A stretch of DNA of 64,000 nt. It comes from Phaeodactylibacter xiamenensis (GTDB taxonomy: Bacteria; Bacteroidota; Bacteroidia; Chitinophagales; Saprospiraceae). How positions within the stretch are numbered: position 1 is the stretch's first letter; each line of letters begins with the position of its first letter. A model generated the notes under the pieces. It had not been told where the DNA came from. It worked only from the letters and a program-made list of their open reading frames with translations, and did not search any database. Both the position numbers and the translations under genes were made by a program. Where the stretch lies: NCBI RefSeq assembly GCF_000759025.1, contig NZ_JPOS01000026.1, forward strand, positions 38,593-102,592, given 5' to 3'. Positions 26,507 to 34,269 of the stretch are shown here, in pieces.

Positions 26507-26914
26507 ATGAGAGTAGCTGTTTTCCGTCGCGCCCACTTCAATGCCGCCCACCGGCTGTACAATCCCAACTGGAGCGATGAGAAGAATCAGGAGGTCTTCG
26601 GGCTGTGCAATAACCCCAATTACCACGGCCATAATTATGAACTGGAGGTCAAGGTAAGCGGAGAAGTAGACCCCGTGACGGGCTACCTGATCGATCTGAA
26701 GGTGCTCAAGGACATCATCAAAGAGCAAATCGAGCGGCGCTTCGACCATAAAAACCTGAATCTGGATACGGAGGAGTTCAAAAACCTCAATCCTACTGCC
26801 GAAAATATCTGTTATGTGATCTGGCAAATCCTGCGTGAGCACCTGGATGAGCAATATGATATCGGCGTGCGCCTGTATGAGACGCCGCGGAATTATGTGG
26901 AGTATCCGGCGTAA
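26507..26914 (+). CDS. queD: 6-carboxytetrahydropterin synthase QueD-like
   Basis: A 135-residue PTPS/QueD fold enzyme. The zinc-binding histidines are in RRAHFNAAHRL and NYHGHNYELEV, the catalytic Cys in GLCNNPNYHGHNY, and the C-terminal Glu in RLYETPRNYVEY. QueD turns 7,8-dihydroneopterin triphosphate into 6-carboxytetrahydropterin in queuosine biosynthesis. Other Que genes are not here, so a PTPS-type role cannot be excluded. Confidence 0.9.
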   Translation: MRVAVFRRAHFNAAHRLYNPNWSDEKNQEVFGLCNNPNYHGHNYELEVKVSGEVDPVTGYLIDLKVLKDIIKEQIERRFDHKNLNLDTEEFKNLNPTAENICYVIWQILREHLDEQYDIGVRLYETPRNYVEYPA

Positions 26915-26919
26915 TGCTG

Positions 26920-26980
26920 GTTAGGGTGGTCTTTTACTACGTCCGCCGTAGCCTTGCGAAGGCGGGCAGAACGCCCTAAC
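26920..26980. repeat. Inverted/tandem repeat unit, copy 1
   Basis: A 61-base unit bounded by gttaggg...ccctaac, itself containing tccgccgtagccttgcgaaggcgg. It matches copy 2 at 27039-27100 over gttaggg-gtcttttact-cgccatag-gcgaaggcgggc. It lies just after the queD stop. Confidence 0.7.
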
Positions 26981-26995
26981 TTATAAACGTTAAAA

Positions 26996-27026
26996 ATTAG
27001 GTGGTTGTGGAAAACACCCACCTAAT
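26996..27026 (+). terminator. Hairpin between the repeat units after queD
   Basis: The stem attaggtgg / ccacctaat (9 bp or more, loop ttgtggaaaacac) lies 80 bases past the queD stop, between the two repeat copies. No T tract follows, so termination is uncertain. Confidence 0.4.
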
Positions 27027-27038
27027 GGGAGCTAGACA

Positions 27039-27100
27039 GTTAGGGCAGTCTTTTACTCCGTACGCCATAGCTGTGCGAAGGCGGGCCAAAGCGCTATGGC
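27039..27100. repeat. Inverted/tandem repeat unit, copy 2
   Basis: The second copy of the 61-base unit found at 26920-26980, more diverged at its right end (ccaaagcgctatggc). It ends 17 bases before the stop of the DUF5615 gene. Confidence 0.65.
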
Positions 27101-27116
27101 ATACACCTAAAGGGTT

Positions 27117-27458
27117 TTACCTGATCCCTTCTATCTTGTCTTTATATACATTGACTAATTTGTAATCCTTGTTCATTTCAAGAACTCCACTCCAAACTTC
27201 CTTCATTGTTTTGTGGAATTCTTTCATACTCATATTCCCAAATCTGATATGGATCACTTTTGGTGGAGGTTCATTAAACATTATTCGATTTGAGAAATCG
27301 CTATCTTTTGTAATGATGGTTAAGTCATGTTTTTTTGCATAACTCCAAACATGCTTATCCTTCATCCCTGCATCAATATCAATTTGATGTATATATTCAT
27401 GTGTATTCCACAACCCAAAATAATAAGGCAAGTTTACGTCAATTAAATATTTAGTCAT
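27117..27458 (-). CDS. DUF5615 PIN-like toxin
   Basis: A 113-residue protein with a PIN-like fold of the Mut7-C/DUF5615 type. The acidic residues in YLIDVNLP, ITKDSDFSNR and the region between are candidate nuclease residues. It is eight bases downstream of a DUF433 gene on the same strand, the usual antitoxin partner. The pair is likely a type II toxin-antitoxin module in which this protein is a ribonuclease-like toxin; toxicity is inference. Confidence 0.85.
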   Translation of the reverse strand: MTKYLIDVNLPYYFGLWNTHEYIHQIDIDAGMKDKHVWSYAKKHDLTIITKDSDFSNRIMFNEPPPKVIHIRFGNMSMKEFHKTMKEVWSGVLEMNKDYKLVNVYKDKIEGIR

Positions 27459-27466
27459 ATCAAATA

Positions 27467-27703
27467 TCAGGCTGCCACATCTTTTATCCGGTAATTTTTA
27501 TTCATCATTTCAAGTGCAAATTTCTTGCAGGCCTCAATGTCGGCTTTTTCTAAAATCGGATATTGTTCTAAAATTTCCTCTTCGGTTGTTCCATTAAACA
27601 AATACTCCAGTATAGTTTGAGCTGTAATTCTTAATCCCCTTATTGTAGGTTTACCATCACACAGCTCAGCATCTAATGTAATTCTCTCGAATATATATTC
27701 CAT
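27467..27703 (-). CDS. DUF433 antitoxin
   Basis: A 78-residue protein with the DUF433 HTH pattern (ITLDAELCDGKPTIRGLRITAQTILEYL...GTTEEEILEQYPILEKADIEACKKFA). It precedes the DUF5615 gene by eight bases and would both neutralise it and repress the operon. The upstream region 27704-27875 has no gene. Confidence 0.87.
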   Translation of the reverse strand: MEYIFERITLDAELCDGKPTIRGLRITAQTILEYLFNGTTEEEILEQYPILEKADIEACKKFALEMMNKNYRIKDVAA

Positions 27704-27875
27704 CTTCTTTTTTTTAGCTATACAATTCTTCAGGGTTGTTAGTTCCCTTAATTAAGCCTGGCAAGATTAAGGCTGTGTTGGGACTTTAGTAATCTAACTC
27801 ACTTATAATGCTTAGTTTGATTAATTGTCAGGATGAAAATACCAATCATTCATAATAGTTGTGCTATTCATAGAA

Positions 27876-27912
27876 CAAAAAAAGCCCCTGCGGCAATCCA
27901 CAGAGGCTTTTT
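27876..27912. terminator. Terminator after T9SS type A gene
   Basis: A hairpin with stem aaaaagcccctg / cagaggcttttt (11 of 12 paired) and a run of A/T on both sides. It lies about 20 bases past the stop of the 27933 gene and could act in both directions. Confidence 0.75.
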
Positions 27913-27932
27913 AGCTGGTAAGTCTGTAAAAT

Positions 27933-28661
27933 TTACGGACGTACGGAGCTTTTCTTCAGGCGCAAAGTCTTCACGATGCCCTTGTTGTCATCCACCATGC
28001 TAGCCAGGTAGAGGCCATTTGGCAGGTCGCCAATGTAGTATCGCTGCCCGGGCGCTACGTTGAAGCTGCGCATCTCTCGGCCCAACACATTGTACAGTAC
28101 CACCCGGTCTACGCCATTGCCACCGCGGATGTTGAAGTAATCAGCGGTTGGGTTGGGGAAGACGGTGAGTGGGGTTGTGTTGAGGTCGTTGGTGCTGGTG
28201 ACTACGAGTGCTTCGAAATCATAAGTGCCGGTGGTAATTACCTCGTCCGGGTTATCAGTAGATGTTATTTCTATGGTGACTCTTCCAGTACCAGCTACAC
28301 CACGTGGCTTAAGATGGACATCCATGTTAGTGGATGCACCTGGCTCTAGTAGTACAGGTACTTCTACTTCGCCAGGGACAAAGTTTGAAAAGACATCTGG
28401 CTCATAGCAAAAGTTAACATCACATATTTGCACATCCCATTGGGCTGGCGCATTTTCCGTAACTCTGTTCCATCGAAGTGAAAAAGCTTCATCACTTGTG
28501 TTAGTAACTGTAGCGTAGCCTACTAGTTCATACTCATTGTCATTTAGATCAATATAGTCTGATACACTGATCGTATCTGGCTGAAAAGTAAGGGTGATTT
28601 GTGCCTCAATACTTAGCGTGAAGATGAGTAGAAAAGAAAAGAGAAGTAAATTTTTTTTCAT
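27933..28661 (-). CDS. Small T9SS-exported protein, type A sorting domain
   Basis: A 242-residue protein with signal peptide MKKNLLLFSFLLIFTLSIEAQ and an Ig-like middle domain (YELVGYATVTNTSDEAFSLRWNRV...LLEPGASTNMDVHLKPRG) that resembles the DUF4625/ASPM-SPD-2 type but is not clearly assigned. The C-terminal type A T9SS signal is clear: VFPNPTADYFNI, VVLYNVLGREMRSF, DLPNGLYLASMVDD and KTLRLKK. The type IX system would move it across the outer membrane and anchor it at the cell surface or release it. Function of the middle domain is unknown. Confidence 0.87.
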   Translation of the reverse strand: MKKNLLLFSFLLIFTLSIEAQITLTFQPDTISVSDYIDLNDNEYELVGYATVTNTSDEAFSLRWNRVTENAPAQWDVQICDVNFCYEPDVFSNFVPGEVEVPVLLEPGASTNMDVHLKPRGVAGTGRVTIEITSTDNPDEVITTGTYDFEALVVTSTNDLNTTPLTVFPNPTADYFNIRGGNGVDRVVLYNVLGREMRSFNVAPGQRYYIGDLPNGLYLASMVDDNKGIVKTLRLKKSSVRP

Positions 28662-28711
28662 CAGCTTATGTTGATTTGGCTTAGTTTCGGTAGAAATATA
28701 CTTTCACACTA

Positions 28712-28743
28712 CAAAAGTACCGAATAAACGGGCATACTCCAAA
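28712..28743 (-). promoter_or_regulatory. Promoter of the 27933 gene
   Basis: On the minus strand TTTG (28740-28743) and TACTTTTG (28712-28719) are separated by 20 bases, matching the Bacteroidota TTTG-N19-TAnnTTTG promoter. The predicted transcript start is about 45 bases before the ATG at 28661. Confidence 0.7.
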
Positions 28744-28783
28744 CGCTTAAATCTTAAACATATCTAAAAGTCCTCTGCGCTAC

Positions 28784-28824
28784 AAAATAAAACAGGAGCT
28801 GCGGATCATTGTCCACAGCTCCTG
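28784..28824 (-). terminator. Terminator of the Omp28-like gene
   Basis: The minus-strand stem caggagctg / cagctcctg (9 bp) is followed by ttttatttt. It starts about 30 bases past the stop of the 28853 gene. Confidence 0.8.
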
Positions 28825-28852
28825 AGTGTGCTGTTTCAGATAAGCAAAGGGC

Positions 28853-30793
28853 TTACTTCACCACAGTAACACGCTTGGTGAGCGCACTATCCGGTGTAGA
28901 TACGCGAATCAGGTACAAACCAGCCTCCTGAGGAGCCCAGCGCAACTGGTGCGCACCGGAGCCAAGTGCTACGTTTGCAGCAAGCGTGGTGATGGCTTTA
29001 CCGGAAATGTCAAATACTTCTACAGTAACATCGCTTTTTTCCATGAGGGTGAAGTCGACATAAACCAGATCAGTTGCCGGATTAGGGTAAGTAAAGACTT
29101 TGCCTTCCAGTTTGTTGGCTTCATCAGCACTGACAATCGTACCGCTCTCAATAGTAATGTTATCCAGGAAGAGGTTGTTGCCCCAATCTGTTTGAGCAGA
29201 AAAGCGAACATTCAGCTCAGCTGTGCCATCATAAGCACTCAGGTCGATAGTGTCCGCTGCCCAGTCACCACTGCCGGCAATGAAGAACGGCTCGGAAGCC
29301 GGAGCAGTTGCAAAGCTTGCGCCCCCTTCATTGTAAACGGTAGTCCATGTCGCACCGCAATCCTCGGATACGGAAACAATGAGACGGTCATTGGTCGCAA
29401 AGCCTGCATACTGAGCAAATGCATAGTCAAATGTGATGATCGCATCTGTCATTTCCGTCAAGTTAAGCTTGTCAAAAATCAGGTGCGACTGCTCTCCGGC
29501 GTTATTCCACTGGTAGAAATTAGCAAAGATTGCCTTACTGGATTCGCCGTAGGCGCCAATCTGACCACCTTGCTGGAAGTAAGTCGCGTTAACAACGCCC
29601 ATACGGTCAGGTGCACTTGCTTCAATAAGAGTATTGGCCGGTGTCCCGAAGTTAGGTGTCGTCTCAAAGCCTTCTGCATGCTCAGTGGCAAATGGCGTAT
29701 CAGATAGGGTGAAGACCTCGACACTATTCACAAGCTGGTTCATTTGGTTGTAGTCAGGTAAGCCATTAACAGCCGTTACTTCAAAAGCGACTTCAGTGGC
29801 ACCCGGATCAACGTTGATCGCTGCAAAGTCAATGGTGGTAGATTCTCCCTGAGCGAGAACACCTTCCCAGGTTTCCGTAGCCATAGGCGTACCATTCACG
29901 ATCATTTGGACTTCAAGCGTAGTCACCTCATTCTCAGAGGCGTTCTCGATATCTACAGAAGCAGAGACTTCATATTCGCAATAGCTGCTTGGAGTCTGTA
30001 TGCTCAGGTCCAGCGCTACATCACCATAGCCTGCAGGTACACCAAGGGTTTCACTGATTTCAGACTGGTACACCTCCTGAGAAGAGTTGTTTTGTACGAA
30101 ACCAATTGCGCCAAGCTGGCTGTAGTCATAAATATAGTCTGGAAGTGCTACTGCAAACTCCAAAACAGTTGAGTCGCCTGCAGCAATAGCGCCAAGAGAA
30201 GTGCCGTTTGCATTGGGGAGCATCTTGCGCATCACATTGTAGAAGTCTGCTTCATCAGTAGAACCAGGAGGCTCAGGAAAGATCAGCTCCTGCTCAATAA
30301 TAGAGATATGGGCAACAGTATTGCCGGGGTTAAACTCTTCGGCAGAAACGTTTTTGATTACAGCAGTGATGAACATAGAGTCCAGGTCAGCAGAAATGCT
30401 GTGGCTCATATCCATTGCGATAGGCGTCATCTCAGCGTGGATGTTGTCAATCTGACCAACGGTTGCCTGACCGGCAGTTCCGGCATCAAGCGTACCGCCC
30501 ATGATGACATTAGGTACACCCGTAACACCATAGTAGTCTACACGGGACTGTACTTCATCGGGGTTTTGCTCATTCATAGGGTCAAAGCCTGGCCAGGAAG
30601 TCTGATACTTAATAGTTACCAGCTTTTCCCAGTTGTCAAACAACATGTTGTTGAAAGCTGGGTTTTGTGCCGCACAAGGAGGGCAGGAGGCCTGAGTGAA
30701 GTGTTCTACAAGTACACGCTTTTGTACCTGCGCAGTCGTTTCAGTCGCCTGCAGCATAAATAATGCGAGAATAAAGAGTATAGCTGCTCTCAT
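28853..30793 (-). CDS. Omp28-related T9SS-sorted surface protein with CPPC motif
   Basis: A 646-residue protein with signal peptide MRAAILFILALFMLQATETTAQ. Residues about 25-120 have the Omp28/thioredoxin-like block VLVEHFTQASCPPCAAQNPAFNNML...YGVTGVPNVIMGG, keeping the CxxC active-site pattern of a disulfide oxidoreductase. A middle Ig-like part and a jelly-roll/MAM-like module (LIFDKLNLTEMTDAIITFDYAFAQY...TWTTVYNEGG) follow. The end is a type A T9SS signal (VFTYPNPATDLVYVDF, VTVEVFDISGKAI, LRWAPQEAGLYLIRV, KRVTVVK). It is probably a cell-surface redox or binding protein. A possible -7 box TAGCTTTG lies at 30871-30878 on the minus strand; the rest of 30794-31119 (326 bases) shows no gene. 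Confidence 0.9.
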   Translation of the reverse strand: MRAAILFILALFMLQATETTAQVQKRVLVEHFTQASCPPCAAQNPAFNNMLFDNWEKLVTIKYQTSWPGFDPMNEQNPDEVQSRVDYYGVTGVPNVIMGGTLDAGTAGQATVGQIDNIHAEMTPIAMDMSHSISADLDSMFITAVIKNVSAEEFNPGNTVAHISIIEQELIFPEPPGSTDEADFYNVMRKMLPNANGTSLGAIAAGDSTVLEFAVALPDYIYDYSQLGAIGFVQNNSSQEVYQSEISETLGVPAGYGDVALDLSIQTPSSYCEYEVSASVDIENASENEVTTLEVQMIVNGTPMATETWEGVLAQGESTTIDFAAINVDPGATEVAFEVTAVNGLPDYNQMNQLVNSVEVFTLSDTPFATEHAEGFETTPNFGTPANTLIEASAPDRMGVVNATYFQQGGQIGAYGESSKAIFANFYQWNNAGEQSHLIFDKLNLTEMTDAIITFDYAFAQYAGFATNDRLIVSVSEDCGATWTTVYNEGGASFATAPASEPFFIAGSGDWAADTIDLSAYDGTAELNVRFSAQTDWGNNLFLDNITIESGTIVSADEANKLEGKVFTYPNPATDLVYVDFTLMEKSDVTVEVFDISGKAITTLAANVALGSGAHQLRWAPQEAGLYLIRVSTPDSALTKRVTVVK

Positions 30794-31119
30794 ACCTAAA
30801 AAAGGATTTAGTTAATATTCTAAAATAAAATCATGGCAACGGGCTTTCCCGCCACCAATTACTAGCGCAGCAAAGCTAAAGTAAAAATTGGATTTTGGGT
30901 CAGGGTGGTAGTTACTGTTTTTAAGAATGTACAGTTTGTTTGCCGCTTTTCTATGATTTGTAACCTTTCTGACATTTAAGAACGGGCATAGTCGGGCCCG
31001 GAGCACCCCTGCTTTATGGAGATGAGATGGGCATTCAGAAGCCGAAATTATAGCAATGACTCCTGTTGGAATACATACCAAAACCGCTCTGGTAAGGAGA
31101 AGGCAAGTGAGATCCTCTC

Positions 31120-31385
31120 TTAGTACAGCAGCCCAAACATCCAAAGCGGGATGCGCTGTGGTTGAGCGGTGGCAGCAGAATCGACAACTACGTAATGATG
31201 AGGGGCAGTGCCGATTTGTTTGGCCTCTTTGTTGGGGCCGCCGATTTCAAACCCGTATTCCTGCCCGGGCAAAGCGAACAGGAAGTCCCCCTTTTTGGGC
31301 AGTAACAGCTGAGCCGGTGCAGCGCCCTGATGCGTGAGGGCATGGAGTTGATTGTAGAAAAAGGTTTCCCGCAGTGTTCCGATTG
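31120..31385 (-). pseudogene. C-terminal remnant of an AAA ATPase (DUF4143)
   Basis: The minus frame from about 31385 to the TAA at 31120-31122 encodes about 88 residues: IGTLRETFFYNQLHAL...PKKGDFLFAL...YGFEIGGPNKEAKQI...HHYVVVDSA...RIPLWMFGLLY. This matches the conserved C-terminus of ATP-binding proteins with an AAA_14 domain followed by DUF4143. An in-frame TAA lies about 15 bases upstream of the homologous part and the ATPase domain is absent, so only a truncated relic remains. Confidence 0.75.
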
Positions 31386-31394
31386 CGGCATCTG

Positions 31395-31452
31395 ATTTTG
31401 TTTAGCCGATTAAACAGAAATGCTAAAAAGTGTTCAGTGGATTAAACAAAAT
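31395..31452. repeat. Inverted repeat at the truncation point of the ATPase relic
   Basis: The perfect 10-bp arms attttgttta (31395-31404) and taaacaaaat (31443-31452) enclose 38 bases that also hold two direct gattaaaca copies. It adjoins the point where the DUF4143 homology stops and could be a decayed small insertion. Confidence 0.6.
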
Positions 31453-31462
31453 TAGCTTCTTT

Positions 31463-31555
31463 TGCTGGGGTAGAGCTTCCCGCTCTGCTCCAGCTTATCC
31501 AGGAGAGGCAAACAGCAAATGCTGCCAGGCTATTCAAAAAGTGCAATTTGTTATG
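31463..31555. repeat. Dispersed 92-bp hairpin repeat, copy B
   Basis: A 93-base segment nearly identical to 21553-21643. Its first 31 bases form a 13-bp stem (gctggggtagagc / gctctgctccagc, loop ttccc) with two G-T pairs, more perfect than copy A. It lies 48 bases past the stop of the 31603 gene, in the same position relative to a minus-strand gene as copy A. Confidence 0.85.
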
Positions 31556-31602
31556 CGCACAATGATAACCTCACTTGCCTAGTCTCCAACGTTACAGTTT
31601 CC

Positions 31603-32733
31603 TTACCGGTAAATCGCCCGCCGCAGCGCCCGCCAGTGCTTTTTCGTCATACGCCCGGGAGTAAACAGGCAGATGCCCGCTGCGCCGTTATCCATAGAGA
31701 CCTGCACTGCCGCCCCCAACTCCTCCGGGATCAGCCCGTGGTTTTCCGGGTCCGGCTGCCGGGCCTTGCTCTTCGGGTCCGGGCAGATGAACAAACCGCT
31801 GATAAGCGAAGCCCGGCCGTCAAGTGCTTCCACACCCTCTGCTGTCATCTCGCCGATCCATTCCACATCTTCCAGGTAAAAATCATTGTAGAGCATGGGG
31901 AAGACCTGATCAAGGTCCCATTGGTCCCATTCCTGCCGCACGATGCGCTTGGCTACGGAGTGCGGGCCCGGGAAAACGGCAGCGTTGATGCGCTTGTCTT
32001 GAGCGTGTACCTGCTCGGCCAGCCGGTTGACGATACTCGTAATCAGATCGTAACGGTACTGCTTCCAGGCTTGTACCTGTGTGGGGTCTTCCACGGATTT
32101 AATATCAATGCCGCTTTGCTCCTCGAAGCCTGAAGTACAGCGGTCGCAGTAGCAGTAATCATACTTGGGGTACTCTTTGTCCATCACCAGGCCGTACTTG
32201 TCCCACAGCCCGCGCGCCAGGATGACGTCCGGGAAGCGGATGTAGTCGAGGTGTACCGCAGCTACCTGCTCCACTTCAGCGACGCTCGTATACAACTCCT
32301 CCAGAAATTGGTATACACCAGGTTCATTCGGGCACAGAAAAGTATAGTAAGGCACATAAGCAGGCTTGTCATAGGCCGATTCCCCGGCCCGGTTGACAGC
32401 GTACCATTCCGGCTTCAGTTCGGGGCGGGGCTTTTGCACCATGGTAGGGATCCAGGCATGCAGCCCTAGGCCGGCGGCTTCCGCCAGTTTCCCAATGCGC
32501 GCATAGTCAGCGGGGTCCTGTCCGCCGTTGTACATGAGGGTGTCCACCCCTTTGGCTTTCCAGTCGCTCAGGGTTTGCAGCACTTCATCGTCGGTTTTGT
32601 CATTCAGCCCGCCATCCCAGGCGTAGACCGGGATTTTGTTGGCGCTGGAAGTCGGGGAGAGGGAAGAACAGCTTTGCAATAAGCCGATGCTGAGCAACAA
32701 CAAGCCCAGGAAAAGGGTAGAGGGTAACCGCAT
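31603..32733 (-). CDS. Putative glycosidase-like lipoprotein
   Basis: A 376-residue protein from the ATG at 32733. It has a lipoprotein signal with lipobox LLQSC. Features of a TIM-barrel glycosidase of the GHL10/DUF187 or DUF4015-like group are KGVDTLMYNGGQDP, GLGLHAWIPTMVQKPRPEL, AAVHLDYIRFPDV (a likely acidic catalytic strand), INAAVFPGP and LYNDFYLEDVEWI. A Cys cluster (YDYCYCDRCTSGFEEQSG) sits in a loop. It likely acts on polysaccharide at the cell envelope; the exact family and substrate need a search. Confidence 0.72.
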   Translation of the reverse strand: MRLPSTLFLGLLLLSIGLLQSCSSLSPTSSANKIPVYAWDGGLNDKTDDEVLQTLSDWKAKGVDTLMYNGGQDPADYARIGKLAEAAGLGLHAWIPTMVQKPRPELKPEWYAVNRAGESAYDKPAYVPYYTFLCPNEPGVYQFLEELYTSVAEVEQVAAVHLDYIRFPDVILARGLWDKYGLVMDKEYPKYDYCYCDRCTSGFEEQSGIDIKSVEDPTQVQAWKQYRYDLITSIVNRLAEQVHAQDKRINAAVFPGPHSVAKRIVRQEWDQWDLDQVFPMLYNDFYLEDVEWIGEMTAEGVEALDGRASLISGLFICPDPKSKARQPDPENHGLIPEELGAAVQVSMDNGAAGICLFTPGRMTKKHWRALRRAIYR

Positions 32734-32853
32734 GATTTGTTTTTTGCCTGCCAATATAGGGAAAGAAAATTTTCATCGCCGACAATGGAGCTGTGATCTG
32801 TCCCCGTAAAGACATCAATCCTGTACAGTCTGCCTTTTTCCCTTCGGTCTGCT

Positions 32854-32861
32854 TATATTTG
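32854..32861 (+). promoter_or_regulatory. Putative -7 box for the FAD oxidoreductase operon
   Basis: TATATTTG fits the TAnnTTTG consensus and would start transcription about 25 bases before the ATG at 32893. No convincing TTTG -33 element is seen. Confidence 0.4.
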
Positions 32862-32892
32862 AATCCAATGTGTTTTAAATACTGTACCACTT

Positions 32893-34236
32893 ATGCATAT
32901 CGCCATCCTCGGCAACGGCATTAGCGGCATTACCGCTGCCCGTTTTTTACGGAAGCTGACCGACCATCAGATCACGGTGATCTCAGCAGAAACCGATCAC
33001 TTTTTTTCCCGAACGGCACTGATGTATGTCTACATGGGGCATATGCGGTACGAAGACATCAAACCCTACGAAGACTGGTTTTGGGAGAAAAACCGCATCG
33101 ACCTGAAGCGGGGATACGTGGAGCAAATTGATTTTGAGCAAAAGCAGCTGCATTTCCGTAAGGGCGATCAGCTGGGCTACGACAAACTCATCCTTGCCCT
33201 GGGCTCTACGCCTAACAAGTTTGGCTGGCCGGGGCAGGACCTGCAGGGCGTGCGGGGGCTGTACAGCTATCAGGATTTGGAATACATGGAAGCGCATAGC
33301 GAGGGCTTGGAACGCGCCGTCATCGTGGGCGGCGGGCTAATTGGCATCGAAATGGCAGAGATGTTCCACTCCCGCCACATTCCGGTCACGTTTTTGGTAA
33401 GAGAATCGGTCTACTGGAATGCCGTGCTGCCAAAGGAGGAGTCGGAAATGGTGACCCGCCACATCCGGGAGCATGGCATTGACCTCCGCTTGTCCACCGA
33501 GCTGAAAGAGATTGTAGACGATGGGCAGGGCAGGGCTTGTGCAGTGGTTACCGGTGCTGGCGAACGGATTGATTGTGGCTACGTGGGCCTTACTGCGGGT
33601 GTACATCCCAATATCGGCTGGCTGAAAGACACTGCTTTGGAAACCGATAAAGGCATTTTAGTCGACGAGTACCTGCAGACCAATCTGCCCGATGTCTATG
33701 CAATCGGCGACTGCGCACAGATACGCCACCCCAAGCCTGGCCGGCGGCCGATCGAAGCCGTTTGGTACACCGGGCGCATGATGGGCGAGACGGTGGCGCA
33801 TGCCATCGGTGGGCAGCCGGTGGAATATGATCCGGGGGTCTGGTTCAACTCCGCCAAGTTTATGGATATCGAATACCAGGTATATGGGGATGTCAGCGGC
33901 CGAATGCCAGACCACTATGCCTCTGTTTACTGGGAACATGCCGATGGGCGCAAGAGCATCCGCATCGTGTACGACCAAAACACACAGGAGGTAGCCGGCT
34001 TCAACCTGATGGGCGTGCGGTACCGCCACGAAGTCTGTGAGCGCTGGCTGGCGCAGAAAGCATCCGTGGAGGCGGTCCTCCAAAACCTGGGGCTGGCCAA
34101 TTTCGACCCCGAGTATTACCAGCAGTTTGAGCGCGAAGTGGTGGCGCAGTACAATAAGCAGACGGGCAGGCACCTGAAGCTGCGGCAAAAGCGGGGGCTG
34201 TCCCGAGCTCTGGCTTTCCTTCGGGGGCGGGCTTAG
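32893..34236 (+). CDS. FAD-dependent pyridine nucleotide-disulfide-type oxidoreductase
   Basis: A 447-residue flavoprotein. The FAD motif AILGNGISGITAARFL, second nucleotide motif VIVGGGLIGIEMAEMF and FAD-binding VYAIGDCAQIRHP are intact. No redox CxxxxC disulfide is visible, so it resembles NADH oxidase/ferredoxin reductase types rather than lipoamide dehydrogenase. It is followed after 33 bases by a 4Fe-4S membrane protein on the same strand. The two probably form an electron-transfer unit in which this protein takes electrons from NADH or passes them to or from ferredoxin; that is inference. Confidence 0.85.
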   Translation: MHIAILGNGISGITAARFLRKLTDHQITVISAETDHFFSRTALMYVYMGHMRYEDIKPYEDWFWEKNRIDLKRGYVEQIDFEQKQLHFRKGDQLGYDKLILALGSTPNKFGWPGQDLQGVRGLYSYQDLEYMEAHSEGLERAVIVGGGLIGIEMAEMFHSRHIPVTFLVRESVYWNAVLPKEESEMVTRHIREHGIDLRLSTELKEIVDDGQGRACAVVTGAGERIDCGYVGLTAGVHPNIGWLKDTALETDKGILVDEYLQTNLPDVYAIGDCAQIRHPKPGRRPIEAVWYTGRMMGETVAHAIGGQPVEYDPGVWFNSAKFMDIEYQVYGDVSGRMPDHYASVYWEHADGRKSIRIVYDQNTQEVAGFNLMGVRYRHEVCERWLAQKASVEAVLQNLGLANFDPEYYQQFEREVVAQYNKQTGRHLKLRQKRGLSRALAFLRGRA

Positions 34237-34269
34237 TACTTTTTATTTCAAACCGATCAATAATCATCC

